From a bacterium (GTDB lineage: Bacteria > SZUA-182 > DTGQ01): DNA of 64,000 nt. The notes beneath the pieces were generated by a model. The model worked only from the letters and a program-made list of their open reading frames with translations. It did no database searches and had not been told where the DNA came from. The stretch's first letter is position 1. Each line of letters begins with the position of its first letter. Where the stretch lies: NCBI GenBank assembly GCA_023512255.1, contig JAILZY010000010.1, forward strand, positions 4,693 through 68,692, given 5' to 3'. This document shows positions 1 through 9,821 of the stretch, piece after piece. The position numbers were made by a program, and so were the translations under genes.

Positions 1-1
1 A

Positions 2-616
2 TTTGCCGACTATGAAGTTATTTCAGGCCAGATTATTTTTAATGGTAAAGATATTACTAATCTTCCTGTTTATGAGCGGGCTCAAGCAGGGCTTGGGCTT
101 TCATTTCAGCGGCCTCCAACCATAAAGGGAGTAAAGACCCAGCAGATGCTCGAAATTTGCAATCGCCACAGCCAACAGGATTATCGACCATTGGTCGAAG
201 AGCTAAATTTCCAGGATTTTTTGGGCCGTGATGTCAATCAGGGATTTTCAGGTGGGGAAATCAAAAGATCAGAGCTCCTACAGCTCCTAGTACAATCTCC
301 CACCTTAGCCCTTTTGGATGAGCCAGAGTCAGGCGTAGACCTTGAGAATATCGCTCTCATCGGTAGGGGTATCAACAAGCTGCTCCGTCGACAGTGGCCT
401 GCAGAGGAATCAGCCGAATGCCGGCGCAAGGTACGGGAAGAGCGCAAGATCGGCGGCCTGATCATTACCCATACTGGTTATATCCTTGACTATGTGGATG
501 CAGATCGGGGGTATGTGATGATGAACGGAACAATCGCCTGCCAGGGGAATCCGCGGGAGATACTGCGCTGCATCAAGGAGGTAGGATATGAGGAGTGTGT
601 GCGATGCATGATCTAG
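2..616 (+). CDS. sufC: SufC-type ABC ATPase of Fe-S cluster assembly, 5' end cut by window
   Basis: This is the ATPase that works with SufB/SufD scaffold proteins in cytoplasmic Fe-S cluster assembly. The reading frame is open from base 2, so the Walker A end lies outside the window. Visible are the Q-loop region (LSFQRPP), the ABC signature (FSGGEIKRSELLQ), Walker B (LALLDEPESGVD) and the H-loop (LIITHTG). The sequence GEIKRSE and the ESGVD ending are typical of SufC rather than of transport ATPases. The stop codon lies inside the next gene's start region, an overlap that indicates translational coupling to the SufB-like gene. Confidence 0.9.
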   Translation, partial: FADYEVISGQIIFNGKDITNLPVYERAQAGLGLSFQRPPTIKGVKTQQMLEICNRHSQQDYRPLVEELNFQDFLGRDVNQGFSGGEIKRSELLQLLVQSPTLALLDEPESGVDLENIALIGRGINKLLRRQWPAEESAECRRKVREERKIGGLIITHTGYILDYVDADRGYVMMNGTIACQGNPREILRCIKEVGYEECVRCMI

Positions 617-1824
617 AAATGAAGAAGAGGGCGCAGGCGGCCCTAGACAAACCAGCCCAATACGGCCCTGATGTTGATCTTAGCCGCTTTACCCTGATAG
701 CTCCCCAAGAGTCGTATCAGGAGGATCTGAGCCAGCTTCCGGCTGAGCTGTCCAGGCAAGTACTATCGGCTGGTATTGAAACGGGAGAAAAGGGCCGCTC
801 AGGAACCTATTTTCAGAAAAACCACTCAGTAATACACTGCCAGATTCACCAGGAGGGAGTCGAGATTTTAACCATCGACCAGGCCCTGGCCAAATACGAC
901 TGGCTAAAGGATTACTACTGGAAGATGATCCCGCCGGATCAGGACAAATACACAGCCTGGGCGTATCTTAATCCGCATCATGGATACTTTATCCGCACCC
1001 GGCCAGGGGTCAAAACCCTGTTTCCCGTTCAAGCCTGCCTTTATATGGAGCAAGACAACCTGGTACAAAACATACATAATATCATCATTGCCGAAGAAGA
1101 ATCTGAGCTTGACATAATAACTGGCTGTGCCGCCCGGCCGCGAATGAGGCAAGGGCTGCACGTAGGAGTGTCTGAATTCTATATCAAAAAGGGGGCTCGA
1201 CTCACCTTCACCATGATTCACAACTGGGCCGAGGAGATGGATGTTCGCCCACGCTCGGCAGCTTCTGTGGGACCTTCGGGTATTTTCATCTCCAATTATG
1301 TTTCCATGAAGCCTATTCACTCGCTCCAGATGTATCCGACAACCTGGCTAGAGGGGAAAGATTCCCTGGCCCGCTACTATAACATCCTGGTGGCCAGCAG
1401 AGGCTCTGAGCTCGATGTTGGCTCACGGGTTATCCTTAAGGCTGAGGGCGGCCGGGCTGAGGTAGTGAGTCGGGCTATTTCAGCCGGAGGCAACATCCGG
1501 GCCAGGGGATGTCTAGTCGGAAAGGAAAAAGATATCAAGGCTCACCTTGAATGCCGTGGTCTGATTCTTGAGCGGGGAGGAATGATTCAGGCTATTCCAG
1601 AGCTTGAGGGCTATCTGCCAGGCATAGACCTCTCTCACGAAGCCGCGGTAGGAAAGATTGCCCAGGAAGAGATAAACTATCTGATGGCCAGGGGACTTCC
1701 TGAATCAGAAGCCATTGCCGCCATTGTGCGGGGATTTTTGACCGTCGATATTGCCGGGCTTCCGACCGAGTTGCAAGCGGAATTGAATCGGGTGGTGGAG
1801 GAGAGTGAAAAAACCCTCCTATAG
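604..1824 (+). CDS. sufB: SufB/SufD-family Fe-S assembly scaffold
   Basis: This protein of about 406 residues belongs to the SufB/SufD family, which forms the SufBC(D) scaffold on which Fe-S clusters are built. The C-terminal block (SHEAAVGKI followed by LMARGLPESEAIAAIVRGF) is the family's most conserved stretch. ATG at 604 is preferred because AGGAG at 591-595 sits 8 bases upstream; a GTG at 595 is in frame but overlaps that ribosome site. The gene overlaps the sufC end by 13 bases. It is the only scaffold gene next to sufC here, as in minimal two-gene SUF systems; a separate sufD could lie outside the window. Whether it is functionally SufB or SufD cannot be decided by eye. Confidence 0.85.
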   Translation: MHDLEMKKRAQAALDKPAQYGPDVDLSRFTLIAPQESYQEDLSQLPAELSRQVLSAGIETGEKGRSGTYFQKNHSVIHCQIHQEGVEILTIDQALAKYDWLKDYYWKMIPPDQDKYTAWAYLNPHHGYFIRTRPGVKTLFPVQACLYMEQDNLVQNIHNIIIAEEESELDIITGCAARPRMRQGLHVGVSEFYIKKGARLTFTMIHNWAEEMDVRPRSAASVGPSGIFISNYVSMKPIHSLQMYPTTWLEGKDSLARYYNILVASRGSELDVGSRVILKAEGGRAEVVSRAISAGGNIRARGCLVGKEKDIKAHLECRGLILERGGMIQAIPELEGYLPGIDLSHEAAVGKIAQEEINYLMARGLPESEAIAAIVRGFLTVDIAGLPTELQAELNRVVEESEKTLL

Positions 1825-1902
1825 AAGGACAAAAAAGAGTATATGGGACCATAGTGCTCAATGGATAGTGCCAGTCGATTTATTGAGATATTACACTATT
1901 TA

Positions 1903-1921
1903 ACTGCCCTGATCGGGCAGT
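1903..1921 (+). terminator. Short hairpin downstream of sufB
   Basis: ACTGCCC and GGGCAGT form a 7-bp stem with a 5-base loop, 78 bases after the sufB stop. There is no clear U-run, so it is a possible but weak terminator. The rest of the 374-base gap (1825-2198) is AT-rich, especially 2100-2190. I see no gene or recognisable promoter in it. Confidence 0.4.
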
Positions 1922-2198
1922 CAATTAAACTGAACCAGTGCCGACTCAGGGCTTCATAATTCTAGATGTTACCTGCATTCCAATACCCCACACCCCGGCT
2001 TACACCACTTTCGAAGAGGAAAAATTACTCGTGGCTTTTGATCAGGATATTTTGTAGGATAGAGAAAAAAATGGGGGTTGATTTGATCAAAGAGATTTGC
2101 TAAGGTAGGTATGTAAGTATTTTAAACTAAAAAATATATATACTTATACGTCTTTTAGGTATCTAAATTGAATAATTTTTGATTATTTTGCGTGAGGA

Positions 2199-5100
2199 AT
2201 GGAATTGATATCACTCCAAAAAACTGCTTACCTGGAAGATGATCCCCTGTGGTATAAGGATGCAGTCATCTATGAGCTTCACGTAAGGGCCTTTTACGAT
2301 AGCAATGGTGATGGTATCGGAGACTTCCCAGGGCTTACCCAAAAACTTGATCATCTAGAAAATCTCGGCATAACAGCCATCTGGCTCCTCCCTTTTTATC
2401 CATCACCCCTGCGCGATGATGGATATGACATCGCTAACTATTTTGATGTCCATCCTGACTACGGCACGCTGCGAGACTTTAAGGAGTTTCTCAAAGAGGC
2501 TCATCGTCGTGGAATCAGGGTTATTACGGAGCTGGTCTTAAACCATACCTCCGATCAGCATGAGTGGTTTCAAAGGGCGAGAAGAGCAAAACCCGGCTCT
2601 AAGTGGAGAAATTTCTACGTCTGGGATTCACCGCAAAAGTATCAAGACGCCAGGATCATCTTCAAAGACTTCGAAACCTCCAATTGGGCTTGGGATCCGC
2701 TAGCCAAGACTTATTATTGGCACCGCTTTTATTCCCATCAGCCAGATCTTAACTACGACCATCCCCCCGTCCAGAAGGCCATGCTGAGGGTAATCGACTA
2801 CTGGCTTAATATGGGTGTAGATGGCTTGCGTCTTGATGCCGTCCCCTACCTCTTTGAGCGGGAGGGAACCAATTGCGAGAATCTGCCAGAAACTTTCGAA
2901 TTTTTGAAAAAACTGAGGGCTCATATTGATAGCCGATTCAAGGGCAGGATGCTTCTAGCCGAGGCTAACCAGTGGCCGGAGGATGCGGTTAACTATTTCG
3001 GACAGGGTGATGAGTGCCATATGGCCTTTCATTTTCCCCTGATGCCCAGGATGTTTATGGCTATCAGGATGGAAAACCGATACCCGATCATAGAAATCCT
3101 CGATCAGACACCGCCGATCCCTGATGTGTGTCAGTGGGCACTTTTTTTACGAAATCATGATGAGCTTACCCTTGAGATGGTAACCGATGAAGAGCGGGAT
3201 TATATGTACAGGATTTACGCCAAAGACCGCACAGCCAGGATCAATCTTGGGATTCGAAGGCGTCTGGCCCCGCTCCTTGAAAATGACCGCAGAAAGATAG
3301 AGCTGATGAATTTCCTTCTTCTTTCTCTGCCGGGGACTCCGGTGATCTACTATGGTGATGAGATCGGTATGGGAGATAACTATTACCTCGGAGACAGGAA
3401 TGGGGTCAGAACCCCCATGCAGTGGAGTGGAGACAGAAACGCCGGATTCTCGCGGGCTAATCCCCAGAAGCTCTATTTGCCCGTGATTATTGATCCTGAG
3501 TACCACTATGAAGCCGTTAACGTGGAGAATCAGGACAGAAGCCAATCCTCCCTGCTATGGTGGATGAGACATTTCATCGCTATGAGAAACAATTTCAAGG
3601 CCTTTGGTCGGGGGAGGATTGAATTTCTCTACCCTGAGAATATGAAGATTTTGGCTTTTATCCGCCAGTATCAGGATGAGAACATTCTGGTGGTCGTGAA
3701 TCTGTCGCGGCATCCTCAACTGGTCGAGCTAGACCTTTCTAAGTACGCCGGTTATGTACCGGTAGAGGCCTTCAGTAAGAATCCCTTTCTGGCCATTAGG
3801 GAGCATCATCCTTACGCCCTGACCCTCGGATCATACGGCTATTACCTGTTTCTGCTAGAGAGGCAGAAGGAGGGAGGAGAAGTGCGAGCCACGAGGGCTC
3901 TGCCCCAAATCCAAGTAAGCCGAAAGTGGGAGATGCTTTTTGAGGGGAAAGCAAAAGAGGTGCTCGAGGAGGAGATATTGCCTCTTTTCCTGAAAAACGC
4001 CCGCTGGTTTGGAGGTAAGATGAGGCGGATTCAGCAGGTCAAGATAGTGAAAGATATTTCGGTTGGCAAGACCCCTCCGGCCACTCATCTCCTCTTCCTT
4101 GAGGTTCAGTACACAGAAGGGGTCCCTGACATGTATCTGCTGCCGCTCAGTTTTGCCCAAGAAGATCAGGGGCAAAAAATTATCGAGGAATCACCGCAGG
4201 GAGTAATAGCCAAGTTGGCGGTTGATGAGACCAGAGGAATAATCTACGATGGCCTCTATAGCCCTAAATTTCGCCATGATCTTTTGATGATGGTGGTCAA
4301 AAGGCTTAAAGTTAAGGATAAAGAAGGTGAGTTGGCTGCCTATCCAGGAAAGGCGCTTCGGGATTTCATCAGACGGGAGCAAATCCCTTCCGAATCCCAG
4401 GTGTTGCGGGCAGAGCAGAGTAACTCCTCCATTCTCTACGGGAATAAATTTTTCCTTAAGCTGTTTAGACGGCTTGAGGAGGGAATGAATTCAGAGCTTG
4501 AGATGCTTTGGTTTCTGACTGAAAAGTTATCTTTCCCCCATGTGCCGCCCTTTGCTGGAGTGATTGAGTATCGAAAACCAAAGGCAGAGCCGCTTATCTT
4601 GGCTATTGTTCAGGGGTTTGTGCCTAATGCAGGAGATGCCTGGAGTTATACCCTCGATGCGCTGGAGGGGTATTTTGGCATGGTACTTTCCAAGGTAGGC
4701 GAGATTCAAGAGCTTCCGAAAGCCCCAGCTTCGCCTCTTGAGGCGGCTTATCAGGAAATTCCACCGCTTTTTCAGGAGCTTATGTCAGCTTATCTTGACA
4801 TGATTAGCATCTTGGGCAAAAGAACAGCAGAGCTCCACCTTGCTCTGGCCTCAGACCCAGAAAATCCTCATTTTGCCTTAGAGCCTTACTCGCTTCTTCA
4901 CCAGCGGGCCGTTTATCAATCATTGCAAACCGGGGCCTTGCACACCCTTCAACTTCTGGAAAAAAGCCTATCGGTGCTTCCTGCTGAGGAAAGAAAGCTG
5001 GCTGAGGAGATTCTCAGCTCAAAGAAACAGGTAATTAGTAAGTTTAAGGCTATTCTCCAAAAGAAGATCTGCAGTGGAAAGATCAGGATTCACGGGGATT

Positions 5101-5540
5101 ACCACTTAGGACAGGTGCTCTATACAGGGAAGGATTTTGTGATTATTGACTTTGAAGGCGAGCCAGCTAGATCTTTGAGCGAGAGGCGCATCAAACGATC
5201 CCCCTTGCGGGATGTGGCAGGTATGCTAAGATCACTTCATTATGCAGCCTACACCGCTCTGCTGAAAAAAGCCCTGATCAGGGCCGAGGATCGGATACAG
5301 CTTGAGCCCTGGGCCGAGCTGTGGTACAAATATAGCGGAGGCACTTTTCTAAGATCATATCTTGATACGGCCAAGGGGGCGCCTTTTATCCCCCAGGAAA
5401 GAAATGAGCTGCGGATCATGCTCGATGCCTTTCTCCTCGATAAGGCGATTTATGAGATTGGATATGAATTAAATAATCGGCCTGATTGGGTAGCTATCCC
5501 CTTGAGAGGAGTAAAACGATTGCTTGAGGAAAAAGAGTAA
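2199..5540 (+). CDS. treS: Trehalose synthase - maltokinase fusion
   Basis: The N-terminal half (residues about 15-560) is a GH13 trehalose synthase / maltose alpha-D-glucosyltransferase that interconverts maltose and trehalose. The candidate nucleophile Asp is in LRLDAVPYL (about 213), the acid Glu in LLAEANQWPED (about 254) and the third Asp in LRNHDELTLEM (about 320). The C-terminal half (about 600-1113) is a maltokinase-type kinase, with its catalytic segment in RIHGDYHLGQV and FVIIDFEGEP (about 964-990). Fusion of the two enzymes is a known architecture that channels trehalose to maltose 1-phosphate. GlgE, which would use that product, is not in the window, but the branching enzyme follows directly. 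GAGG lies just before the ATG at 2199. Confidence 0.93.
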   Translation: MELISLQKTAYLEDDPLWYKDAVIYELHVRAFYDSNGDGIGDFPGLTQKLDHLENLGITAIWLLPFYPSPLRDDGYDIANYFDVHPDYGTLRDFKEFLKEAHRRGIRVITELVLNHTSDQHEWFQRARRAKPGSKWRNFYVWDSPQKYQDARIIFKDFETSNWAWDPLAKTYYWHRFYSHQPDLNYDHPPVQKAMLRVIDYWLNMGVDGLRLDAVPYLFEREGTNCENLPETFEFLKKLRAHIDSRFKGRMLLAEANQWPEDAVNYFGQGDECHMAFHFPLMPRMFMAIRMENRYPIIEILDQTPPIPDVCQWALFLRNHDELTLEMVTDEERDYMYRIYAKDRTARINLGIRRRLAPLLENDRRKIELMNFLLLSLPGTPVIYYGDEIGMGDNYYLGDRNGVRTPMQWSGDRNAGFSRANPQKLYLPVIIDPEYHYEAVNVENQDRSQSSLLWWMRHFIAMRNNFKAFGRGRIEFLYPENMKILAFIRQYQDENILVVVNLSRHPQLVELDLSKYAGYVPVEAFSKNPFLAIREHHPYALTLGSYGYYLFLLERQKEGGEVRATRALPQIQVSRKWEMLFEGKAKEVLEEEILPLFLKNARWFGGKMRRIQQVKIVKDISVGKTPPATHLLFLEVQYTEGVPDMYLLPLSFAQEDQGQKIIEESPQGVIAKLAVDETRGIIYDGLYSPKFRHDLLMMVVKRLKVKDKEGELAAYPGKALRDFIRREQIPSESQVLRAEQSNSSILYGNKFFLKLFRRLEEGMNSELEMLWFLTEKLSFPHVPPFAGVIEYRKPKAEPLILAIVQGFVPNAGDAWSYTLDALEGYFGMVLSKVGEIQELPKAPASPLEAAYQEIPPLFQELMSAYLDMISILGKRTAELHLALASDPENPHFALEPYSLLHQRAVYQSLQTGALHTLQLLEKSLSVLPAEERKLAEEILSSKKQVISKFKAILQKKICSGKIRIHGDYHLGQVLYTGKDFVIIDFEGEPARSLSERRIKRSPLRDVAGMLRSLHYAAYTALLKKALIRAEDRIQLEPWAELWYKYSGGTFLRSYLDTAKGAPFIPQERNELRIMLDAFLLDKAIYEIGYELNNRPDWVAIPLRGVKRLLEEKE

Positions 5541-5541
5541 A

Positions 5542-5690
5542 AAGGGGAAAACCCTTTTGAAAAAGGGTTTTCCCCTTGTAACCCCTTTCCTAAAACTTTA
5601 ATAACTATAGTTATTAAAGTTTTAGGAGGATGGTTTGGAAGGAACCCTTTTTCAAAAGGGTTCCTTCCAAAGAATAAGGGTTCCTTCCAA
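5542..5690 (+). repeat. Composite palindromic element, copy A
   Basis: Three palindromes lie in succession. P1 (5542-5577) has perfect 17-bp arms and a 2-base GA loop. P2 (5589-5626) is a perfect 38-base palindrome beginning CCTAAAACTTTAATAAC. P3 (5635-5670) has perfect 17-bp arms and a TC loop. The cores of P1 and P3 are reverse complements, so the whole element is roughly symmetric. A further arm of P3 is repeated at 5677-5690. The element begins directly at the treS stop and fills the gap before glgB. P1 could act as a terminator for treS. Confidence 0.9.
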
Positions 5691-5710
5691 AAATATAGTG
5701 GAGATTAGAT

Positions 5711-7717
5711 GTGGAGAGAGTGAGTCTTTTAACTGAGAATGATATTTATTTATTTAGGGAAGGGAGCCATTTTAGGCTTTATGAGAAGCTTGGCTCGCAT
5801 TTGCTCACTGTTGATGGAACCAGTGGAGTTTACTTTGCAGTCTGGGCTCCGAATGCTGAGCAGGTTACAGTGATGGGAAAATTCAACGACTGGAACCCTG
5901 ACTCCCATCCCTTGGCCCTGCGAGCGGATGGCTCAGGGATTTGGGAGGTGTTTATTCCGGGGATCGCTCACGGAACTCCTTATAAGTACCATATCAGATC
6001 AAGGTATGAAAACTACCGCGCTGATAAGGGAGACCCATTTGCTTTCTTTTGGGAGCCTGCCCCAGAGACAGCCTCGGTAGTCTGGGACTTAAAGTATGAG
6101 TGGGCAGACAGTGATTGGATGAAAAACCGCAGCCAGGCCAATGCTCTCAATGCGCCTATAGCTATCTACGAAGTGCATCTTGGATCGTGGAGGCGGCATC
6201 CAGAAGATGGAGGCCGACCACTCACCTATCGGGAGATAGCCGAGCCCCTGGCTGATTATGTCAAGAAGATGGGGTTTACTCACGTTGAGTTTCTGCCGAT
6301 TATGGAGCATCCCTTCTATGGCTCCTGGGGATATCAGATCGTCGGCTTTTTTGCTCCTACCAGCAGATTCGGCACTCCTCAGGATTTTATGTATCTGATC
6401 GATTATCTCCACCAGCGCGGGATAGGGGTTATCCTTGACTGGGTGCCTTCGCATTTTCCCGATAATATCCAGGGGTTGGTCTACTTTGATGGTACGCATC
6501 TTTATGAGCATGCTGATCCGCGAAAGGGATTCCATCCCGAATGGAAGAGCTATATCTTTAACTATGGTCGCCACGAGGTCAGGGCGTTTCTGATTAGCTT
6601 TGCGCTCTTTTGGTTTGACCGCTACCATATTGATGGCATCAGGGTAGATGCCGTAGCCTCCATGCTCTACCTTGACTATGCCCGGAAAGAGGGCGAGTGG
6701 ATCCCGAATGAGTATGGCGGCAAGGAGAATATCGAAGCCATTAGCTTTATCAAACGGCTGAATGAGGCTATCTACCGGGCCTACCCTGATGTTCAGACCA
6801 TAGCTGAAGAGTCAACCGCCTGGCCGATGGTTTCTCGGCCGATTTATATCGGAGGGTTAGGGTTTGGCCTAAAATGGAACATGGGCTGGATGCATGATAC
6901 TCTGTCTTATTTTTCCAAAGACCCTGTCTATCGAAAGTATCATCATAATCAGTTGACCTTCAGCATCTGGTATGCTTTCTGGGAAAACTTTGTTCTGCCC
7001 CTCTCTCATGATGAAGTGGTCTATGGGAAAGGCTCTCTACTTAGCAAAATGCCTGGGGATGATTGGCAGAAATTCGCTAATCTGCGCCTTTTGCTAGGTT
7101 ATATGTATGCTCATCCGGGCAAAAAGCTCTTGTTTATGGGCGGAGAGTTCGCCCAGTGGCGAGAGTGGAACCATGATGAAAGCCTTGAGTGGCATCTTCT
7201 GGCATATTTTCCCCATCAAGGGGTGCAGAGGTGGGTCGAAGACCTAAATCACCGCTATGCTTCAGAGCCTGCACTCTATGAGCTTGACTTTAGCAGCCAA
7301 GGGTTTGAATGGGTAGATTTTCATGATGCTGAATCAAGTGTAATTAGCTTTATCAGGCGGGGGAAAACAACCCTTGATCAGATCTTAGTAGTCTGCAATT
7401 TCACTCCAGTGCCTAGAGAAAATTACCTAGTGGGAGTGCCGCAAGGCGGCCTCTGGAAAGAGATCCTAAACAGCGATGCCACGATTTATGGCGGAAGCGG
7501 CTGGGGGAATTTCGGTCAAGTCGAGGCTACCCCATTTCCTGCTCATGGTCGGAACTACTCTCTGTCGCTGGTGCTGCCCCCTCTTGGCATTATTTTCCTC
7601 AAGAAAGAGGCAGGAGAACCAGAGGTTAAGGCGGAAGGAGAGCTTGCAGAGCTAGGAGAGGTTGCTGTGCCGGAGCAAAAGGAGCAAGAAGCGCCGGAAA
7701 ATGAAGGCTGTGAGTGA
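5711..7717 (+). CDS. glgB: 1,4-alpha-glucan (glycogen) branching enzyme
   Basis: This enzyme introduces alpha-1,6 branches into glycogen. An N-terminal CBM48-like domain (about residues 20-110, with [12 protein letters not shown]) precedes a GH13 barrel. The barrel shows EVHLGSWRR, the nucleophile Asp in DGIRVDAV (about 312), the acid Glu in IAEESTAW (about 365), the Asp in [10 protein letters not shown] (about 432) and [13 protein letters not shown]. The 668-residue length is normal. It ends with an unusual acidic tail of about 35 residues rich in Glu, Ala and Pro. The start is GTG at 5711; an ATG two bases upstream is in a frame that stops at once. Its stop overlaps the next gene by 4 bases. 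Confidence 0.95.
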   Translation: MERVSLLTENDIYLFREGSHFRLYEKLGSHLLTVDGTSGVYFAVWAPNAEQVTVMGKFNDWNPDSHPLALRADGSGIWEVFIPGIAHGTPYKYHIRSRYENYRADKGDPFAFFWEPAPETASVVWDLKYEWADSDWMKNRSQANALNAPIAIYEVHLGSWRRHPEDGGRPLTYREIAEPLADYVKKMGFTHVEFLPIMEHPFYGSWGYQIVGFFAPTSRFGTPQDFMYLIDYLHQRGIGVILDWVPSHFPDNIQGLVYFDGTHLYEHADPRKGFHPEWKSYIFNYGRHEVRAFLISFALFWFDRYHIDGIRVDAVASMLYLDYARKEGEWIPNEYGGKENIEAISFIKRLNEAIYRAYPDVQTIAEESTAWPMVSRPIYIGGLGFGLKWNMGWMHDTLSYFSKDPVYRKYHHNQLTFSIWYAFWENFVLPLSHDEVVYGKGSLLSKMPGDDWQKFANLRLLLGYMYAHPGKKLLFMGGEFAQWREWNHDESLEWHLLAYFPHQGVQRWVEDLNHRYASEPALYELDFSSQGFEWVDFHDAESSVISFIRRGKTTLDQILVVCNFTPVPRENYLVGVPQGGLWKEILNSDATIYGGSGWGNFGQVEATPFPAHGRNYSLSLVLPPLGIIFLKKEAGEPEVKAEGELAELGEVAVPEQKEQEAPENEGCE

Positions 7718-8427
7718 GAGAGTGTATGCACTATCAGGATATTCATCCCTGGGCGGTTAGTCCTCAAGAAGCAGCTGAGATTCAACGAAGGCTTAGCCAG
7801 ATGGTTGAGTCCCGACCCATTACCAAGCCGATAGCCTTGGTCGCCGGAGCAGATATCTCTTACTCAAAGAGAGATAATCGCCTAGTGGCTGCGGTGGTAG
7901 TCATGACCTTCCCGAAGCTTGAGATCGTAGAGCAGATCGAGGTCGAGGGAGAAACTGCCTTTCCCTATATTCCGGGCTTTCTTAGCTTTCGCGAAGCACC
8001 AGCCATGCTCGAAGCTTTTAGCCGGCTGCGGCATGAGCCTGATGTTATCATGGTTGACGGCCAAGGCATAGCCCATCCACGAGGCTTGGGCCTTGCCTCT
8101 CACCTTGGGGTAATCCTTGACCATCCGACCATTGGTTGCGCCAAGACCAGACTAATTGGAAAATACGCCGAGCCTGGAGAGCAAAAGGGAGAAAGATCTC
8201 CTCTCTGGCAGGGTGGAAAAATAATCGGCATGGTGCTTAGAACTAGACGAGGGACCAAGCCGCTGTTTATCTCCATTGGCCACAAGATCGACCTAGATAC
8301 AGCAGTGTCAATAGTTTTGGCCTGTACCAGAGCCTTTCGTCTTCCAGAACCTGTACGACAAGCTCACCTTTTTTGTAAGGGGAAAACCCTTTTGAAAAAG
8401 GGTTTTCCCCTTAAACCCTTTTCCTAA
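7714..8427 (+). CDS. nfi: Endonuclease V, C-terminus supplied by a repeat element
   Basis: Endonuclease V nicks DNA (or RNA) next to deaminated bases, mainly inosine. The family core is clear: VAGADISY with the first catalytic Asp, [14 protein letters not shown] with the conserved Glu, [19 protein letters not shown], and [11 protein letters not shown] at 7714 overlaps the glgB stop; ATG at 7726 (MHYQDIHPW) is an equally good start. The last 17 or so codons, encoding [15 protein letters not shown] and the stop, lie inside palindromic element copy B that starts at 8377. The native protein therefore probably ended near RQAHLF and now carries a repeat-derived tail. Coupling to glgB is by position only; the functions are unrelated. 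Confidence 0.92.
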   Translation: MRECMHYQDIHPWAVSPQEAAEIQRRLSQMVESRPITKPIALVAGADISYSKRDNRLVAAVVVMTFPKLEIVEQIEVEGETAFPYIPGFLSFREAPAMLEAFSRLRHEPDVIMVDGQGIAHPRGLGLASHLGVILDHPTIGCAKTRLIGKYAEPGEQKGERSPLWQGGKIIGMVLRTRRGTKPLFISIGHKIDLDTAVSIVLACTRAFRLPEPVRQAHLFCKGKTLLKKGFPLKPFS

Positions 8428-8501
8428 AACTTTAATTAAATTAATTAAAGTTTTAGGAGGATGGTTTGGAAGGAACCCTTTTTCAAAAGGGTTCCTTCCA
8501 A
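8377..8501 (+). repeat. Composite palindromic element, copy B
   Basis: The structure matches copy A: P1 at 8377-8412 (17-bp perfect arms, GA loop), P2 at 8423-8457 (17-1-17 palindrome) and P3 at 8466-8501 (17-bp arms, TC loop). P1 and the start of the linker are read in frame as the end of the endonuclease V gene. The central palindrome differs from copy A only in its middle bases. That pattern suggests selection or conversion to keep the arms complementary. Confidence 0.9.
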
Positions 8502-8576
8502 CTTAATCCTTTTTCTGCCGATACAAAATCAGAGTAGAATCCAATATTAACCATTAACACTAGGGGTATCTTTTAT

Positions 8577-9821
8577 ATGCCAGCAGCTAGCCAGCCAAGG
8601 TCATTATCCATTCGGATTGGGGAGCGTCTGCCTATGAAGGATCAATCCCTTGAGATTGTGGAAAAGAAAGGGAAGGGGCACCCTGACTCAATCTGCGACT
8701 GTCTGATGGAGGAGGCCTCTTGCGCCTTAGTGCAGCTTTATAAGAAATACACTGGCCGAATCCTCCACTATAATCTCGACAAGGGGCTGCTATCTGCTGG
8801 CCAGGCAGCAGTAGCTTTTGGCGGGGGGAGGATTATCACTCCTCTTCGGATGATCATCGGGGATCGGGCCACGCTTCACTACCTTGGGCAGGAGTTGCCG
8901 GTCTGGGATACTGTGGTTGAATCAGCCCGCAATTGGATCAGACGAAACCTAAGATATTTTGATCCGGATCAGCATATAACTTTCCAAAGCGGCCTTAATC
9001 CTGGATCAAGGGAGCTTATGGGTATCTTTACGCCAAGTGAAAGACAGGTGCTCAAAGCGAATGATACCTCGGCCACCGTAGGATTTGCTCCCTTCACTCC
9101 GACTGAAGAGCTGGTCGTCTCGCTAGAGCAGTATCTTACCTCAGTCTGTTTCCAGGAAAAATTCCCATCTGCTGGTGAAGATATCAAGATCATGGCTGTC
9201 CGATCAGATCAAGCGTTAGACCTGACCATTGCCCTGGCTATGGTGGACCGCTTCATAGCCAGTGAGAGTGACTACTTTGATCAGAAGGAAGCTATAAGAC
9301 GGTCCATAGCTGACTTTGTCCGCTCCCGCTTTGATGCCTCCCCTTTGCAGATCCATCTCAATACCCTGGATGAGCGGGGGAGGGGTGAGGATGGAATTTA
9401 CATTACAGTAACCGGAACATCTGCCGAGCAGGGTGACAGCGGACAGGTTGGTCGGGGAAACCAGGTGAGCGGCCTTATTTGCCTGATGCGGCCGCAGAGC
9501 GGTGAGGCTTCAGCCGGAAAAAATCCCATCAGCCATGTAGGGAAAATTTATAATTATCTGGCTCATATATTGGCTGCTGATATTTATCAGCACTTTGAAG
9601 AAGCAGGGGAGGTTATGGTTTGGTTAGCCAGCCGAATCGGAGAGCCGATTGATCGGCCGGCACTGGTTGCGGTTGAGCTCATTCCCCAGAAGGGGAAGAA
9701 GCTGGCTGCTGGCTACCAGAAGGTTATTGCCTGGCGGGTAGAGCAGCATTTGGAAGGAATTGCCGATCTTTCCCAGAAGCTGATTTTGGGGGAGGTATCT
9801 TTATCTCATCTTTCATTCTGA
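8577..9821 (+). CDS. mat: Methionine adenosyltransferase, archaeal type
   Basis: This enzyme makes S-adenosylmethionine from methionine and ATP. It belongs to the archaeal-type family, not to the usual bacterial MetK family. Diagnostic stretches are LEIVEKKGKGHPDSICD near the N-terminus, TGTSAEQGDSGQVGRGNQV, and AGKNPISHVGKIYNYLA. The 414-residue length fits the family (about 400). I kept ATG 8577 because archaeal members carry about 20 residues before the IVE motif; ATG 8634 would leave only a few. I see no SAM riboswitch in the 75 bases between repeat copy B and the start. A second, bacterial-type MetK elsewhere in the genome cannot be excluded. Confidence 0.9.
   Translation: MPAASQPRSLSIRIGERLPMKDQSLEIVEKKGKGHPDSICDCLMEEASCALVQLYKKYTGRILHYNLDKGLLSAGQAAVAFGGGRIITPLRMIIGDRATLHYLGQELPVWDTVVESARNWIRRNLRYFDPDQHITFQSGLNPGSRELMGIFTPSERQVLKANDTSATVGFAPFTPTEELVVSLEQYLTSVCFQEKFPSAGEDIKIMAVRSDQALDLTIALAMVDRFIASESDYFDQKEAIRRSIADFVRSRFDASPLQIHLNTLDERGRGEDGIYITVTGTSAEQGDSGQVGRGNQVSGLICLMRPQSGEASAGKNPISHVGKIYNYLAHILAADIYQHFEEAGEVMVWLASRIGEPIDRPALVAVELIPQKGKKLAAGYQKVIAWRVEQHLEGIADLSQKLILGEVSLSHLSF

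Noticed and set aside
8502-8576. SAM riboswitch before the MAT gene
   Set aside because: The 75 bases show none of the conserved helices or loops of known SAM riboswitches; most of the gap is repeat copy B.
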